Source: Mucor racemosus (lineage: Eukaryota; Mucoromycota; Mucoromycetes; Mucorales; Mucoraceae). Taken from it: a stretch of DNA of 64,000 bases. The stretch covers positions 62,001 to 126,000 of the forward strand of contig JAPEHQ010000012.1 of assembly GCA_027405735.1 (NCBI GenBank), written 5' to 3'. Positions within the stretch are counted from its first letter, which is position 1, and each line of letters begins with the position of its first letter. Of the stretch, positions 43,450 to 54,770 are shown piece by piece. The position numbers and the translations under genes are program-made. Below the pieces are notes generated by a model. That model was not told the DNA's origin. It made no database searches and was given only the letters and a program-made list of their open reading frames with translations.

Positions 43450-46400
43450 TTAATGCTTTTCGATTGTTTCTATTTTTTCTTTTGGGTCAATGTTCACTTG
43501 TCGAGCGTACATTAGGGAAAATGGAGTGCTTGCAGTCCTGTCTCTTACTTTCATGTTGATTACCAACTGAGCAACAGGTAAGCGATCATCCCAATTGTAT
43601 GTGTCATTTCCGCACATTTTTCGTAGGGTATTTATGACTATTTTCACCGCATTTTCGCTATGGCCATTCCCTTGGGGGTAATAAGGTGTACTAAAGACCA
43701 TATCAATATTTAATGCTTTATTGATATAAGACGACAAGGAATTGCGAAATTCGCGGGCATTATCGCTGACAATGACATTTACACTACAACCGTAATCAGA
43801 AAAAATGGATAGTAGCAAGGAAGCAATTGTATCACTTTGTTTATTCGGTGCTGGGCGAGCGATAATATATTTTGTGCAAATATCAACCACAACCAAGATA
43901 TAGCAATTTCCTTTCCCAGATACGGGTAAGGGTCCAATCATGTCGAGTCCTATAAATTCAAAAGGTTCATACGATACGACACTCTTCAATGGATTAAATC
44001 CTTTCTTGGTTATATTATGCATTGCACACTCTTTACACGACAACAACACCTCTTTTACATCTTTATATATAGAATTCCAGTGCAGCCCATGATATGTTTG
44101 AATTTGCTTTACACAAGCTGATATTCCAAAATGGCCAAATTTATGCGCATCTTTAATTATTTGGATTCTATCACTTTCAGGTGGGCAAATGTAGTCAGTG
44201 GTTGCTTCCTTAAATTCTTTACTATTAATCTTGACGGCAAGCACATTTAGATTTTTATCCTTGGAGTACACCTTCTTTTGTTTTATAACTTGGTTTCCTC
44301 CTTTTGCTCTTCGTAACAGGATCAATTTTTCTAATTTTTTTATTTGCTGGTCATGCTCATCAGCAAGTTCTTCGTCTTCAGTAATGGCAGGGTACAATCT
44401 CGATAATCGATCAGCTAAGATATTTTCCATACCTTTGATATGTGATACCGAGAAATTGAATTCACCCAATATTTCCAAGTAACTTTGAAGTGTACTATTT
44501 AGAGTAGACGACGTGAACAAATAGGTAAGGGCTAAGTGATCACAAAGTACAGTTATATTATTGTGTCCCCATAGTAAGGGTTTATACTTTTGGAAACCAT
44601 ATACAATGGCAGCAGTTTCTCTCCTATTAGTCGACCAATTTCTTTCTGCACTATTAAGAGATCTACTTGCAAATGCAATATGTTTGATTCGATCAAACTC
44701 ATCTTTTTGAAATAGACAAGCCGAAATGCCAAGTACACTTGCATCAGTTTGTAAATAATACGGTTGCGATGGTTCAGGTGCATATAAAATTTGATTAGAC
44801 ATTAAGATTTGTTTTATTCTTTCGAGTCGATCTGTATGCAACGGGGTCCATTTCTTTTTGATGTCTTTTTCGTTTCGTAGACTATCAATTGGGGCAGCTA
44901 CCTTTGACAACATGGGACAATAATCTCGTAAGTGAGAAATAATGCCCATGATGCTTCGTACTTGTTTTGTTGTTTTTGGGATTTCCCAAGAATCAATGTT
45001 AGATAATTTTCTGGTATCAATTTTGGTGACATTTCTACTGATTACAAAGCCAAGCAAATAAACACTTGTTTGGAAGAAAGAGCACTTGTCAATATTGATT
45101 CTGAGGTTTACTTTTGTTAGTCGATTTACAACTAAATTTATAAGGATAATTTGTGTTTGTACATCTTTAGAAAAGAGAACAATATCATCGACATAATGCT
45201 CCAGACTACCTTGGAATTCACTGTCAATTTTGCTAATATCTTTATTTTCTTTGACATATACTTTTTTTACTTCATTTCTCAGTTCTTGTTCAATGCCATT
45301 GAATAAAACTGACATATTATAAACGAACTGGCTTACTAGAAATTTCAATCCGAAAGGTGCACGAGTCCATTGATATGTAATATTATTATGACTAAATATG
45401 AGGCAACGTCTCGATTCAGGTGACACAGGGTATGCAAAATACGCTTGTTTTAGGTCTAAAACACTTATTATATTAGCACGACCTGATACTCTACCAAATA
45501 TTTCCTGAATTTTTGGAATGGCAAAGTTTTCATGACAATCATTGTCAGATATTGCTGCGTTGATTCTTCTCAAATCACAACAAATTCTTAATTTGGTTTG
45601 TTTTCCAGTAACTGGATCACGTTTGGGTACAGCTAGTAAAGGCGAATGGAAAGTAGGATCAGGTTTTGTTATTTCAACAATTCCATCTTTCAACCATTGT
45701 TCCAGTTGTATCTTGATTTCGGCATTTGCATTAACAGCTAAGGGGTATTGACGAACAAAGCAATTGCTAGGATTTGTTATTTTTATTTTTACAACTGATT
45801 CAGGCATAGTACAAGCAGAATCACTAGGAATGGCAATGTTTTTTTCCAAAGCTGGTTGAATTAAAGCTAATAATTCCTTTCTTTCGCTTGGCGTCCCATA
45901 ATCTGCTTTTTCAGGGTTAAACGTATTTTCAGGATCATGATTTATGTCTTCAAATTGTTTCAATTCATTTTCTCTATCTGAATCAGGCCATTTAAAGGCT
46001 ACACCACTCAGATAGATATTTAATTTTGGGAGAATGTCGATACCAAGAAGGACATCAAATTCAGTTGACAATTCATCATTAAATTCGATTACCTCAAATT
46101 CATGTTTAAATTTAATGTTATTTGTGTACGTAACTTCCATTGGCTCAGTTTTACCAACTCTAGTTACAGAGCTGTTTTGTTTATTATCATTTACTGAAAG
46201 GAAATTTAGGTAACCATTTGTCTTGATTGTTTTAATAGATGAGAAATCTTTATTTAAAATTTTAATATTTATAAAACTAATATCAGAGCCAGGATCAACT
46301 TTGCCAATTACTCTCCTATTATTTAATAGTAAAGGTGTTATTAGTTTCATATTATTGTTATTGTTTGTCTTTTTCGACTTACAAGGATATGCTCCATTTT

Positions 46401-47727
46401 CATAAATTTCCTTGATACTATTTTCTAAATTTTCATTTTCATTTCCTTCACTTTTAGAAGCAGAAGAGACCGACAAAACGGAAACAGAAGCAGACTTTTG
46501 CTTCTTGGCAGCATGATATTCTTCACAAGTGTGGCCATGGCGCCAAGTACGACCGCAATGGCGGCAAGGAGCAGGGTTCTTGGTAGCGCGGTTTGGCCTA
46601 TTTTTCTCCCCCAACATCCTTGCTTTAGGCAACTCAGAGGTGAGATCCACACCAGAAGACACAGAAGCAGCGACAGACTTCTCAGAGTGAAACTTTCGTT
46701 TCAACGGAGGATTGCTTGACTTACGGCTGGTATTCCAGGAACCTGGCGTTCTTTCTCCAAGTAAATTGAGAGCAACAGTTGAGATTTCTGAAGGAGTCCA
46801 TCCTTGCTGGTTGGTACGCGACAACAAGACAGTTGAGATATTAAGCTGCCACTCATCAGGAAGACTAAGTAGAAAGATATCTCCAAGTGTTGAGTCTTCT
46901 CGATGGTAGCCAGCTTCCCCTGCGGTACGGAAAAATCGAATGGAATATTCATCCAACGTTTCATCATCTTCAATAGCCATGGTCATGACGGCTCTCTTCT
47001 TGTGTAATTTGGAAATTACAGTGCCAAATTTCTTAGCAAAGACGGACTTGACCTCCAACCAAGAGACACATTTGAGGACCACTGTCTTCATCCAGTCGTC
47101 AAGATCATAAGGCAGGGTTAAAGGAATATATTTTTTCCATACATCGTTTATGTCTTGCCCAGACGAATAAACAATTTTTTCAAATTCACCTAAAAAGTGA
47201 TCAACGGATTTGTAAACTTCTTCTTGAGGAAAAGGCTTGCTCTTACTATCCTCCAACTGGAACTTTGGGAGGTCCCTTTTGCTAATCTTAAGCCCAGAAG
47301 AGATTGCCAATTTACTTGTTGAGTTTGTAGCCTTGAGACCTGCGGTCAAAGTCTTGATGTGCAATTCCAAGTTTGATAAGACTTCCCGAAGTTCATTCGC
47401 TTTCTTATTCCCTGCAACAGTTTCCAAATTACACATTGCTTCAAGGTAGTCCTTCTTTACTTTTTCCTTTTTTTGCAAAGTTCTTTTCAAAATTTCTTTG
47501 TGAGAAACAGGTGCAGGAGGGCGAGCATCTTCCAAGATCTCTTGATCAGATGTAGTACTAAGCTTATCTTCTTCATCTACGGTAGGAGGAGGAGGAGAGA
47601 TTTCCATGTCCTTCAGCTTCTCAGTAGCAACCGACATGGCAGTAGAAGGTAATAAAGACTCCTCCAAGGGTTCAGGAGACAAAGGTTGCTCGGGAGACAA
47701 GGGAGAATCAGAGGCGATAGAAGACAT
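43450..47727 (-). CDS. Gag-pol polyprotein of the chromovirus (1425 aa)
   Basis: Order on the protein: gag-like region; a CCHC-type knuckle (CRHCGRTWRHGHTC, near 386); a retropepsin-like segment with VDPGSDISFI near 476 (Pro where D-T/S-G is usual); reverse transcriptase (about 640-900) with HYVDDIVLF near 845; RNase H beginning TDASVLGISACL near 995; an integrase zinc finger (H-x3-H ... C-x2-C, about 1195-1235); and the integrase core with Asp in GLDMIGPLP (~1262), Asp in SDNAREF (~1318) and Glu in GNGHSENAV (~1354). Gag and pol are in one frame, which is common in chromoviruses. It ends at a TAA just before the integrase C-terminus. Except for the protease change, catalytic residues look intact. 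Confidence 0.95.
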   Translation of the reverse strand: MSSIASDSPLSPEQPLSPEPLEESLLPSTAMSVATEKLKDMEISPPPPTVDEEDKLSTTSDQEILEDARPPAPVSHKEILKRTLQKKEKVKKDYLEAMCNLETVAGNKKANELREVLSNLELHIKTLTAGLKATNSTSKLAISSGLKISKRDLPKFQLEDSKSKPFPQEEVYKSVDHFLGEFEKIVYSSGQDINDVWKKYIPLTLPYDLDDWMKTVVLKCVSWLEVKSVFAKKFGTVISKLHKKRAVMTMAIEDDETLDEYSIRFFRTAGEAGYHREDSTLGDIFLLSLPDEWQLNISTVLLSRTNQQGWTPSEISTVALNLLGERTPGSWNTSRKSSNPPLKRKFHSEKSVAASVSSGVDLTSELPKARMLGEKNRPNRATKNPAPCRHCGRTWRHGHTCEEYHAAKKQKSASVSVLSVSSASKSEGNENENLENSIKEIYENGAYPCKSKKTNNNNNMKLITPLLLNNRRVIGKVDPGSDISFINIKILNKDFSSIKTIKTNGYLNFLSVNDNKQNSSVTRVGKTEPMEVTYTNNIKFKHEFEVIEFNDELSTEFDVLLGIDILPKLNIYLSGVAFKWPDSDRENELKQFEDINHDPENTFNPEKADYGTPSERKELLALIQPALEKNIAIPSDSACTMPESVVKIKITNPSNCFVRQYPLAVNANAEIKIQLEQWLKDGIVEITKPDPTFHSPLLAVPKRDPVTGKQTKLRICCDLRRINAAISDNDCHENFAIPKIQEIFGRVSGRANIISVLDLKQAYFAYPVSPESRRCLIFSHNNITYQWTRAPFGLKFLVSQFVYNMSVLFNGIEQELRNEVKKVYVKENKDISKIDSEFQGSLEHYVDDIVLFSKDVQTQIILINLVVNRLTKVNLRINIDKCSFFQTSVYLLGFVISRNVTKIDTRKLSNIDSWEIPKTTKQVRSIMGIISHLRDYCPMLSKVAAPIDSLRNEKDIKKKWTPLHTDRLERIKQILMSNQILYAPEPSQPYYLQTDASVLGISACLFQKDEFDRIKHIAFASRSLNSAERNWSTNRRETAAIVYGFQKYKPLLWGHNNITVLCDHLALTYLFTSSTLNSTLQSYLEILGEFNFSVSHIKGMENILADRLSRLYPAITEDEELADEHDQQIKKLEKLILLRRAKGGNQVIKQKKVYSKDKNLNVLAVKINSKEFKEATTDYICPPESDRIQIIKDAHKFGHFGISACVKQIQTYHGLHWNSIYKDVKEVLLSCKECAMHNITKKGFNPLKSVVSYEPFEFIGLDMIGPLPVSGKGNCYILVVVDICTKYIIARPAPNKQSDTIASLLLSIFSDYGCSVNVIVSDNAREFRNSLSSYINKALNIDMVFSTPYYPQGNGHSENAVKIVINTLRKMCGNDTYNWDDRLPVAQLVINMKVRDRTASTPFSLMYARQVNIDPKEKIETIEKH

Positions 47728-47763
47728 AAGGTAGAATCAATAATTGATGTAAACTGTAAAAAA

Positions 47764-48425
47764 TGCAGTAAAATGTAAAATAAAAGCTTTGAAAAAAGAT
47801 ACAGTTTAAATCCTTCTTTATTCAAAAAATAGATAGTGTGCAATAGGTCTATATTTCTACTCTATTTATATTAGTTGTGCTTTTGTTATATCTGGGAGTT
47901 GCACCGTAACTGTCAGTGATCTATCAGAATTAGGAATAACCGAATTACCAACTTAGGACTTCTGTCAAACCGTGATGTTTAACATGCGAATCAGACAATG
48001 CTGCATTCCATACATATATCATCATGCTACTTATTAAATGATTGAAGCATGATTCCATTGTCTTCATGCAATATCCATATGTTTATTCTTTTTGGTAAAT
48101 CAATTAGTTTGTTTGTGATTTTAAAGTTTATATTGAGCTTCTTGATTTACATAATCAAGGCGGTCTTTTAATGCCCGTTTTTGGCATATTTGTTAATGAT
48201 CCGCATAGAGCAATCCTTACTTTGATCTATGTGTTTCTTCAGCTTATTTTATGAATCAATTTGCTTTGTTTATGATTCGGTCTATTTTATTTATATGTTA
48301 AATTACTAATACTTTCTGTATTTACTGTTAAATTCATGTTATCTCTATTGAAATATTAGAGCATGGTTTTATGTGAGATAACATTTAATTTCTTATGTGG
48401 GGAAATAGTATCCTAGTTCAGCACA
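47764..48425 (-). repeat. 5' LTR of the chromovirus (662 bp)
   Basis: Same length as, and apparently identical to, the 3' LTR. The bases next to it on the internal side (TTTTTTACAGTTTACATC on the minus strand) do not resemble a common tRNA primer-binding site starting TGG, so the priming mechanism is unclear. Confidence 0.95.
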
Positions 48426-48552
48426 CTCTTAATTGTGCCATATTTAGGAAAATAAGAAAATTTTCACTGCTTATTTTTTTTTTAAATTTTGTCTTATTTT
48501 CCTTAATGTGGCATAGTTAAGAGAATTAAGGGATTTTTTCTTTATAGTGTAA

Positions 48553-49447
48553 GGGATTGATGTCAAGTGTGACAATATCGACCTTTTGGGAAATGGTTGT
48601 TTTGTTGGTTATTGTTATATCTATTTCATGTGATCTTGATTTTAAGGGATAATTTTTATATGCTTGATGAAATGCCCAAAATTTAGAATAAATTTTGTAG
48701 CAAGAAAAAATGTATAAATTAATAACGGAACTTGTTAAATTAAATCACACACAAAAATTGAATATCGTCTTTATTTAATATCAATAATTGGTCCTATTTA
48801 TATACAAATTATATATTACTACATTTATCCATTAGATCAATTTTAGATCGATTATATCTTTCTGACATTCCATGTCAGATCAATCTATTTACATTAGTAA
48901 CACAGCACATTCAAGTTGAGCTTATTTTATATAACTAAATCCAACAAGTGGATATGTCTCACATATCCCGTTTCCTGGATCTTACTTTAGAACAATAAGA
49001 ACAATCAAGAATGTTACCACAGATCAGATAGCTGACTTCTTGTCAATAAGGATTACAAATCAAAAGGTTCATTATCTTACGAATAACCGGTGGATGCAAC
49101 ACTTGAATCTTATTTATATTGATAGTGCAAATTCAATATAGATGAGCAGTTGACTAAATTGATATCTTCGTTTATTATTATTATTGATTTGGATAGAATC
49201 CTGTTTTGATATATACTATGTCATTTGTGTAATTGATTGCACCGTGATCAAGGGTGCTATCATCTACACGACATGTATGATGGCTCAAAAAGGTATTTCA
49301 TATTTTTAGCATGCGTTTGTTATTGTGTTCAATTGAAGCGTTTGTTTATTAGTGTTGTTCACATTTCAAGTGGCATCATATATTATGAGCGACACTTTGT
49401 ATTTAAGTTGTTTTATTATTTTCAAGCGTTTTTAGTATGTAATTCCA
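48553..49447. other. Intergenic, with an LTR-like segment at 48711-48946
   Basis: 48711-48946 starts TGTATAAATTAATAAC and ends AAATCCAACA, and its layout (CGTCTTTATTTAATATC, then CTATTTATATACA) resembles the promoter/poly(A) part of LTRs read leftward. No matching 5-bp duplication was found, so it is only a candidate. The rest holds nothing recognised. Confidence 0.35.
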
Positions 49448-50204
49448 CTGCAGAGCATAGCAAGGTTGAATTGCTAAGTCTCTTATACTATGATATATCT
49501 AAGTTTTAAATAAAAAAGCGTTTCTTTTTTAACTTTTCTTATATTTGACCACGTACGGTCTGAAAATTCAGTTTTTGTAGCGGACATTTTAGGGATTCAT
49601 TTTATCCTTACCAACACTCGTGATTTTGATCAAAAAACAGAAAAATCAAATTTTGATACCAAAATCAACGTTTAAATACACTACATTATGAGAGAAAATT
49701 GTAGCCATGACTAATACACATTTTATAAAAGCTTAATATTAAATTTTAAGTAATGAAAATTTGTACTTTTGTCCCAAAAACGGAATTTTGGTTAAAGGAT
49801 TTTCATGTAATATTTTGCAATAAAAGTGTTCGTTGTTTTTTATGGAACAAATAGAGCGCTAAATTTTTTATATGTGTATATTTTTTGTTTTTGTGATTGG
49901 TAGTATAATTAACTCTAGATTTGCAAAATTAGAAAAAAAAAATTAAAAAATGTCGAAATTGATGATCTGGACAAGAATAATTTTTGAAATTAATATTCCG
50001 CTTATAAGCCTTGTAAGTCTTAAAAATAAGAGATTTTATAATACTTGAGAGCTTTTTCAAGAATTTACGATGCTGTACCCACTTGATTCAAGCTAATTAC
50101 TGTAAATCTTTATACATGTTAATATTGTGTGATAGTTTATTTGATGATAATATAGCCTTACGTTATAGTTATTGCGCTAGAGATGATTTACATTAAGTTT
50201 TAGA

Positions 50205-50300
50205 CTTACCCCTCCAACCTCATAAACATAAACATGACCATCACTGGAACCTATTGCGGCCTTTTTACCCTCTTTGTCTCAAGCAAATTTATTTATTAAT
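50205..50300 (-). pseudogene. Captured dynein intermediate-chain exon, decayed copy 8
   Basis: Homologous to 1917-2012, but the Trp codon is TGA and several residues have changed (YEVGG instead of YDIGE). Conserved residues AIGSSDGHVYVY remain. Confidence 0.65.
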
Positions 50301-50334
50301 GCTTAATTACTAGAACCGACTTAAGTACTTACAA

Positions 50335-51955
50335 ATGGGTTCTCGGTATTTGCATTCAAATTCCATAAATTAAATTAACTAGTTCCATCTACAGTAGCAT
50401 CAAACGTATCATCAAACGTAGTATCATCAGCCCGCCTTATGATAAATGTCAATCTAAAATCAGAAACATCCAATTATCACTATTATTAGCTATGAAAAGA
50501 TGAAAAGCTTGATTTCTAATAATACAGCAATTAAATAAAAACAAGATGATACTAATAGCATATGGTGAGTATTTAACATCTAAGTAAGTTTGATAAAGTA
50601 TGCTTTTGAACCCTTTTAAAAATCCTGAGGCAAATACAACATCTTGGTCCTGTAATTTCTATCCATCAAAATGTTGCGATTTTCACTACACAATGAATGC
50701 ACCCTTTATCTACCTTGACCTCGATGTACATTGGATATCAGTTTTTTGCCAGTTGCATTTTCTCTGATTTATTAATATTCAGTTATATTGAACAATGTTT
50801 TGTAGCATTACCAAGAAAAAGAATAAATTCTTCAAGAGTTTTCTGCATATCATTAAGTTATGCGATTTAGTAGCAATGACTGTTTCACTTATTAACTATG
50901 CTTTTTGAACCTATTGATATTAATATGAATAATCATTAGTGCTTTCATTTAAAAGTAAGCTTTATTTTATACATTTACATTCACTACTTATTCAATAAAT
51001 GACATTGCATTTATTATTATCCGTTATATCAGTCAACCAACTTTATCTTCTTGATTTGATACATATGACAATTAAATTCTTAAATTGCACTTGAGCCACG
51101 AGATATTGCCACAAAAAAAATCTCGTATAGGTCGACGAAGCATCACAATTTGAATCATTTTTTTGTGTTCATAGATCTGAGCTCCGTCACACATTCATAG
51201 ATCTCTGCATAAACCATATGTCTATCTATTCAATTTAACTGAAATACGTTGAACGCCAACATCGTACTTCGTACTTGAGGAAACGTCTTACTTTATTGCG
51301 CGTCAACACAACTGTAATGAGTACTATGATCTTATAATAGGTTGAGTCTATTAAGAAAGAAGTACCAAAGGTGGACGTTGTTGATGTTACTAACTGTAGT
51401 TGGCTATTACTTTGGTCAATACGTACTATGTATTAAATGTAATTAATATTGGACAAGTAGTATTAAGTAATAGATCGGTTGGGGTTGTGATAATAAGTTT
51501 ATTTGATTTAAAATTATTAACAAAGGAAGGAAACAGATATTTTCACTAAAGTTCAATATCTGATTCAACATTTACATATTTATATGGATTATCTAACTGA
51601 AACTAATTCCTGCAATTATTGTTGAGACATCATGTAATGTGAATCATTACAACAACTAATTTGATGCTACTAGTTTAGCACCAGCAGTTAAATCAGATAA
51701 ATTTGAGATTAGACGACTCCTTTTAATAGTTTTTCATACCATGATTGAGCTAATAATGGACCATTATTATAGCTACTACGCTAATCAAGGATGGTGAGTT
51801 AACTCTAATGGACGACGAACGAGTTGATTTAGCAGTATAAACGAAATGTTAAAATCAAATAAATATAAAAATTGAATGAGCAAAAGATGTTGAATCATGT
51901 AAATTAGCATAATTGAATTATTTCAAGCGTTTTAAACTGCATATGCCTTTACTTT
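50335..51955. other. Unassigned 1.6-kb insertion in CACTA-like copy 8
   Basis: It lies between flanks that are adjacent in other copies (the AATGCTT side and the ACTTTTGACCTATAAAA side). I find no ORF, clear inverted ends or target duplication. Confidence 0.45.
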
Positions 51956-52007
51956 TGACCTATAAAAAATAATCTATTAGTAAAATCAATTGAAAAGCTA
52001 ATAAGTA

Positions 52008-52106
52008 CAGTCGTGATTCGATTTAGTGGACTCATAAATAACGGATTTTCAATTTAGTGGACACTTTTCTCCCTCCCAACAATTCCACTAAATCGAATCA
52101 CGACTG
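52008..52106. mobile_element. 99-bp TA-flanked MITE
   Basis: Terminal inverted repeats CAGTCGTGATTCGATTTAGT, extending to about 23 bp, with TA on both sides (52006-52007 and 52107-52108). The empty site is in the palindrome right arm near 7133. It is a pogo/Tc1-type MITE by size and duplication. Confidence 0.9.
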
Positions 52107-52170
52107 TAATAATTATGGTGTACCTTTGATAGTTGGTAATGGTATACCAGATAACATCTTGTATTCCTCT

Positions 52171-52562
52171 TGTTATATCAAAAGATACTAATATAAAAAT
52201 ACTCTGCTAAAAGATACATTTTATTAATTCATTGATGCTTCGTATTTATATGTTCTCTAGATAGTTATATAATTATTAATATTATTAATGAATTACCGGG
52301 TATTGAGGTACTTGATATGATTTGGGAGCAAATCATATACAATGGAATTTGTGGAATTGGGAATCTGTGATTGTATCATTTGAATAAAATGTAGGATTGC
52401 TTATGTTTCATTGCTACGAATTGTTTCTGAATGTTCCTGATAGTCGCTGTTAATGCTAGTGTTTATGTATGACATTTAGTATGAGTTACTAAATGTCATG
52501 CCATGTTGGATTTCAATAGTTGTTCCTGGATTTCTACATCTGGGTAAACTTCTGATATATCA
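52171..52562. mobile_element. Solo LTR, 392 bp, 5-bp target duplication
   Basis: It starts TGTTATATCAAAAG and ends CTTCTGATATATCA. CCTCT flanks it on both sides (52166-52170 and 52563-52567), and the palindrome arms have an empty site. Confidence 0.88.
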
Positions 52563-53404
52563 CCTCTTCTTGGCTGTTGGCCACTAAATAGGAACAATTA
52601 CTTTTTAGAAACTAAATAGACTAATATGAGTTTATTCATTCATTCATTCAAATCAAGTAAATACTACTATACATATTTTTATAATCACCGATTTTTCTGC
52701 AGGTAGATATCGACTTTAGACCAAAAAAGTATTGATTATAACGTAGATGATGGAACAAAATGGCTAATCCTTGGATGGTTTTTTTTGTTCAAGAAAAATA
52801 TTATAACGCGCCCTACCATCAATAGTCAATAATTCATTTCCAAATAGACAATAGGAAAAATATGTACTTGTACCTCCTGCTACTTTACTGCAGTTTATAA
52901 AACATACTGATCTTTTTGTTGTAGTTTTAAACATAAATGAAAAAGCTGAGAAAAGAGTAGTGACGAAAAAAGAAAATTAATCCTAAACCAGCCGATTTTG
53001 TGAGTTACAAACAGAAATTTATAAAGGCATAAATACTTTTAGTATTACCAAACAGGTTGTTGACATTCTTCCCATTTGGTCCCCGAAAGAAGAACATGGA
53101 CAGAACTCTTTCAAACCTCAAACCCCAAATATCAAACTGATATATCTCGTCAATAAGGCAATTCTATTGAATCAGAGTAACTCACATCTGCTTTAAACCA
53201 TTCAAATTATCTTCGCTATTAATTATATTTATGATTGATATACTTTAGTAAATTGATTAAAAAACTTTGATCTCATTGCTCTGCTCATCTGGGCTGCCTG
53301 ATCTGCATAAAAGTTTTTATTCTACCCATCTGTGCAGATCACTATGCCCATTGGAAGCATAGCTCGGCCGTAGTGAAGTATGCCTCAAATAGTTTTCATA
53401 TGGC

Positions 53405-54370
53405 TTTCGAATTTTCGCTCAGTATTACGTTAGTTTCCGTCAAAATAATATTTCAAGTTGCAGCTTAATTCCGTTAATAGCTGAGTTCCAAAATCGATTT
53501 GTCAATTGATAGAAAAATGATCTAGAAAACAAATTCGTTTAAAGGCTCCTAAACTGCTAACCAAGTTGGCTTAGTATATTAAATGTTTTTTGTAAAGTTT
53601 TAGATTCTGTTTTCACTTAAACAAAATTCAAACAAATATTTTATATTAAATTTTGCGTAATATGCGATTGAAATTTTGAAGATTTTTTGAAGCTACGCAT
53701 AATTTTTTGTAAGCATATTTCAAATATAAGTAATGGAAATAATACACAGAAAAATTATCTATCGATCTAGCCATTACTGAGCCTTATAGTTACAATTTCC
53801 TTAGAGAAAGCAAGATTTTTGTCAATTTTTTTTTGAAATTCAGAATTTGGGATCAGGGTATACAGGGGAAAAATCGAAATTAAAAGCGAAGGTATTCTTT
53901 GGTACATATTTTTGCGGATATCTACAAAGAATCAATATTTTGAAAGAAGCTAAATTGGATCCGAGAGAGCTCAATGAGATTGATGCTTTGAATATTAAAA
54001 AATACTGCTCAACTTAATGAGTATTTTGAAATCTTTTACAAAAATGTCAAAAAAATGAAAAAAAAATGAGATGATCAGAATTTTTTCACATTTAAATATA
54101 TAGTAGAGTATTCCAAAACAAGTATGTTTATTATTAGACAGTGCTAGTATAGCTTAATGTTTTACAGATATATGAAGGCTTAAAAGTTTTAATGTTTAAC
54201 AATGCAATACTTGTAAAAATCTGAAACATTAGCACTAGAAACGCTACATCAACTATGAAAAATAGGATATTTCTGTATACTTGTTTTTGGATTAAAGTTG
54301 ATCATTTCAGGCACATTAGCATATAATTTTTTCCAGGCGTTATTTAGTGAAAAAAAAGTTGAATATAAAC
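53405..54370 (+). repeat. Unknown ~1-kb repeat family with conserved ORF, copy 3
   Basis: It aligns with copies 1 and 2 from the ATCGATTTGT region to TTGATCATTTCAGGCACATT. The reading frame is broken by frameshifts in T and A runs, but IRVYRGKI-, LDPRELNEI- and YFEIFYKNVKK-like segments are still readable. It starts 30 bp outside the CACTA terminus of copy 8. Confidence 0.58.
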
Positions 54371-54529
54371 CATAAATAACCAAGGGTATTCTAATGTATC
54401 AAAGATATCAAGGATATTCATAATGTGTCGTACTATAAATAAAAAAACCTAAAAGTTTCATGCGAATCAAATAGAACAAGTAAGGGCTGTTCTGAACGCA
54501 TGATTGACAACTGAGATTGTCAAAAAGCC

Positions 54530-54770
54530 AGTTTAAGAGCCATTCTTGACCAGGTAAATCAAGAACTCAACAATCTAACAATATAATCAAAATTGCGGAA
54601 TAACTGACAGTTGACAGAACAACTGTCAGATAAATATCAATAACCAAATAATATAAATAGAAAAGTAGAAATAGCATTTTATTGTAGATTATCCATAATT
54701 TAATAAAGAAGGATATAAACAGTATCACTTTTTAAGCTCTTTTTATAAAATTTACCTCTTTTCACTGTAG
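54530..54770 (+). mobile_element. Diverged LTR relic of the chromovirus lineage
   Basis: Its ...ACTGACAGTTG... / ATATAAATAGAAAAGTAGAA / AATAAAGAAGGATATAAACA blocks match, in order, the end of the chromovirus LTR on its own coding strand. No target duplication was found. Confidence 0.6.

Larger units (their letters stand above)
41920..48425 (-). mobile_element. Complete Ty3/gypsy chromovirus, 6506 bp, equal-length LTRs that look identical
   Basis: Two LTRs of 662 bp (41920-42581 and 47764-48425), with no difference found on reading. The 5-bp duplication CTCTT lies at 41915-41919 and 48426-48430. The coding strand is minus: gag-pol (47727-43450), then a chromodomain-bearing frame (43446-42796). 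A purine-rich tract (GCGGGGGGCA on the minus strand, about 42582-42591) adjoins the 3' LTR as expected for plus-strand priming. Identical LTRs imply recent insertion, since the two copies are made identical at integration. Confidence 0.96.
41889..48549. mobile_element. 148-bp-type CACTA MITE split by the chromovirus
   Basis: The two halves (41889-41919 and 48426-48549) are the ends of the same MITE family as 3370-3517, with CACTATAAAGAAAAAATC termini. It is flanked by the 3-bp duplication TAA (41886-41888 and 48550-48552). The chromovirus duplicated CTCTT on entry. Confidence 0.9.
49448..53375 (-). mobile_element. CACTA-like element, copy 8 (oldest, with intact A-end)
   Basis: The terminus CACTACGGCCGAGCTATGC is read on the minus strand from 53375. 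Its order matches 638-2760: subterminal CTGCACAG motifs, the dynein exon, then the 2020-2760 segment. It has many more substitutions than the palindrome arms. It is interrupted by a solo LTR (52171-52562), a TA-flanked MITE (52008-52106) and about 1.6 kb of unassigned DNA (50335-51955). Confidence 0.7.

Noticed and set aside
44198..47449. Several plus-strand ORFs of 60-94 codons
   Set aside because: Shadows of the gag-pol frame on the other strand.
48711..48946. A further solo LTR
   Set aside because: TG...CA ends and LTR-like signals, but the flanking 5-mers (AAAAA and AGTGG) do not match and no empty site is available, so it is kept only as a candidate.
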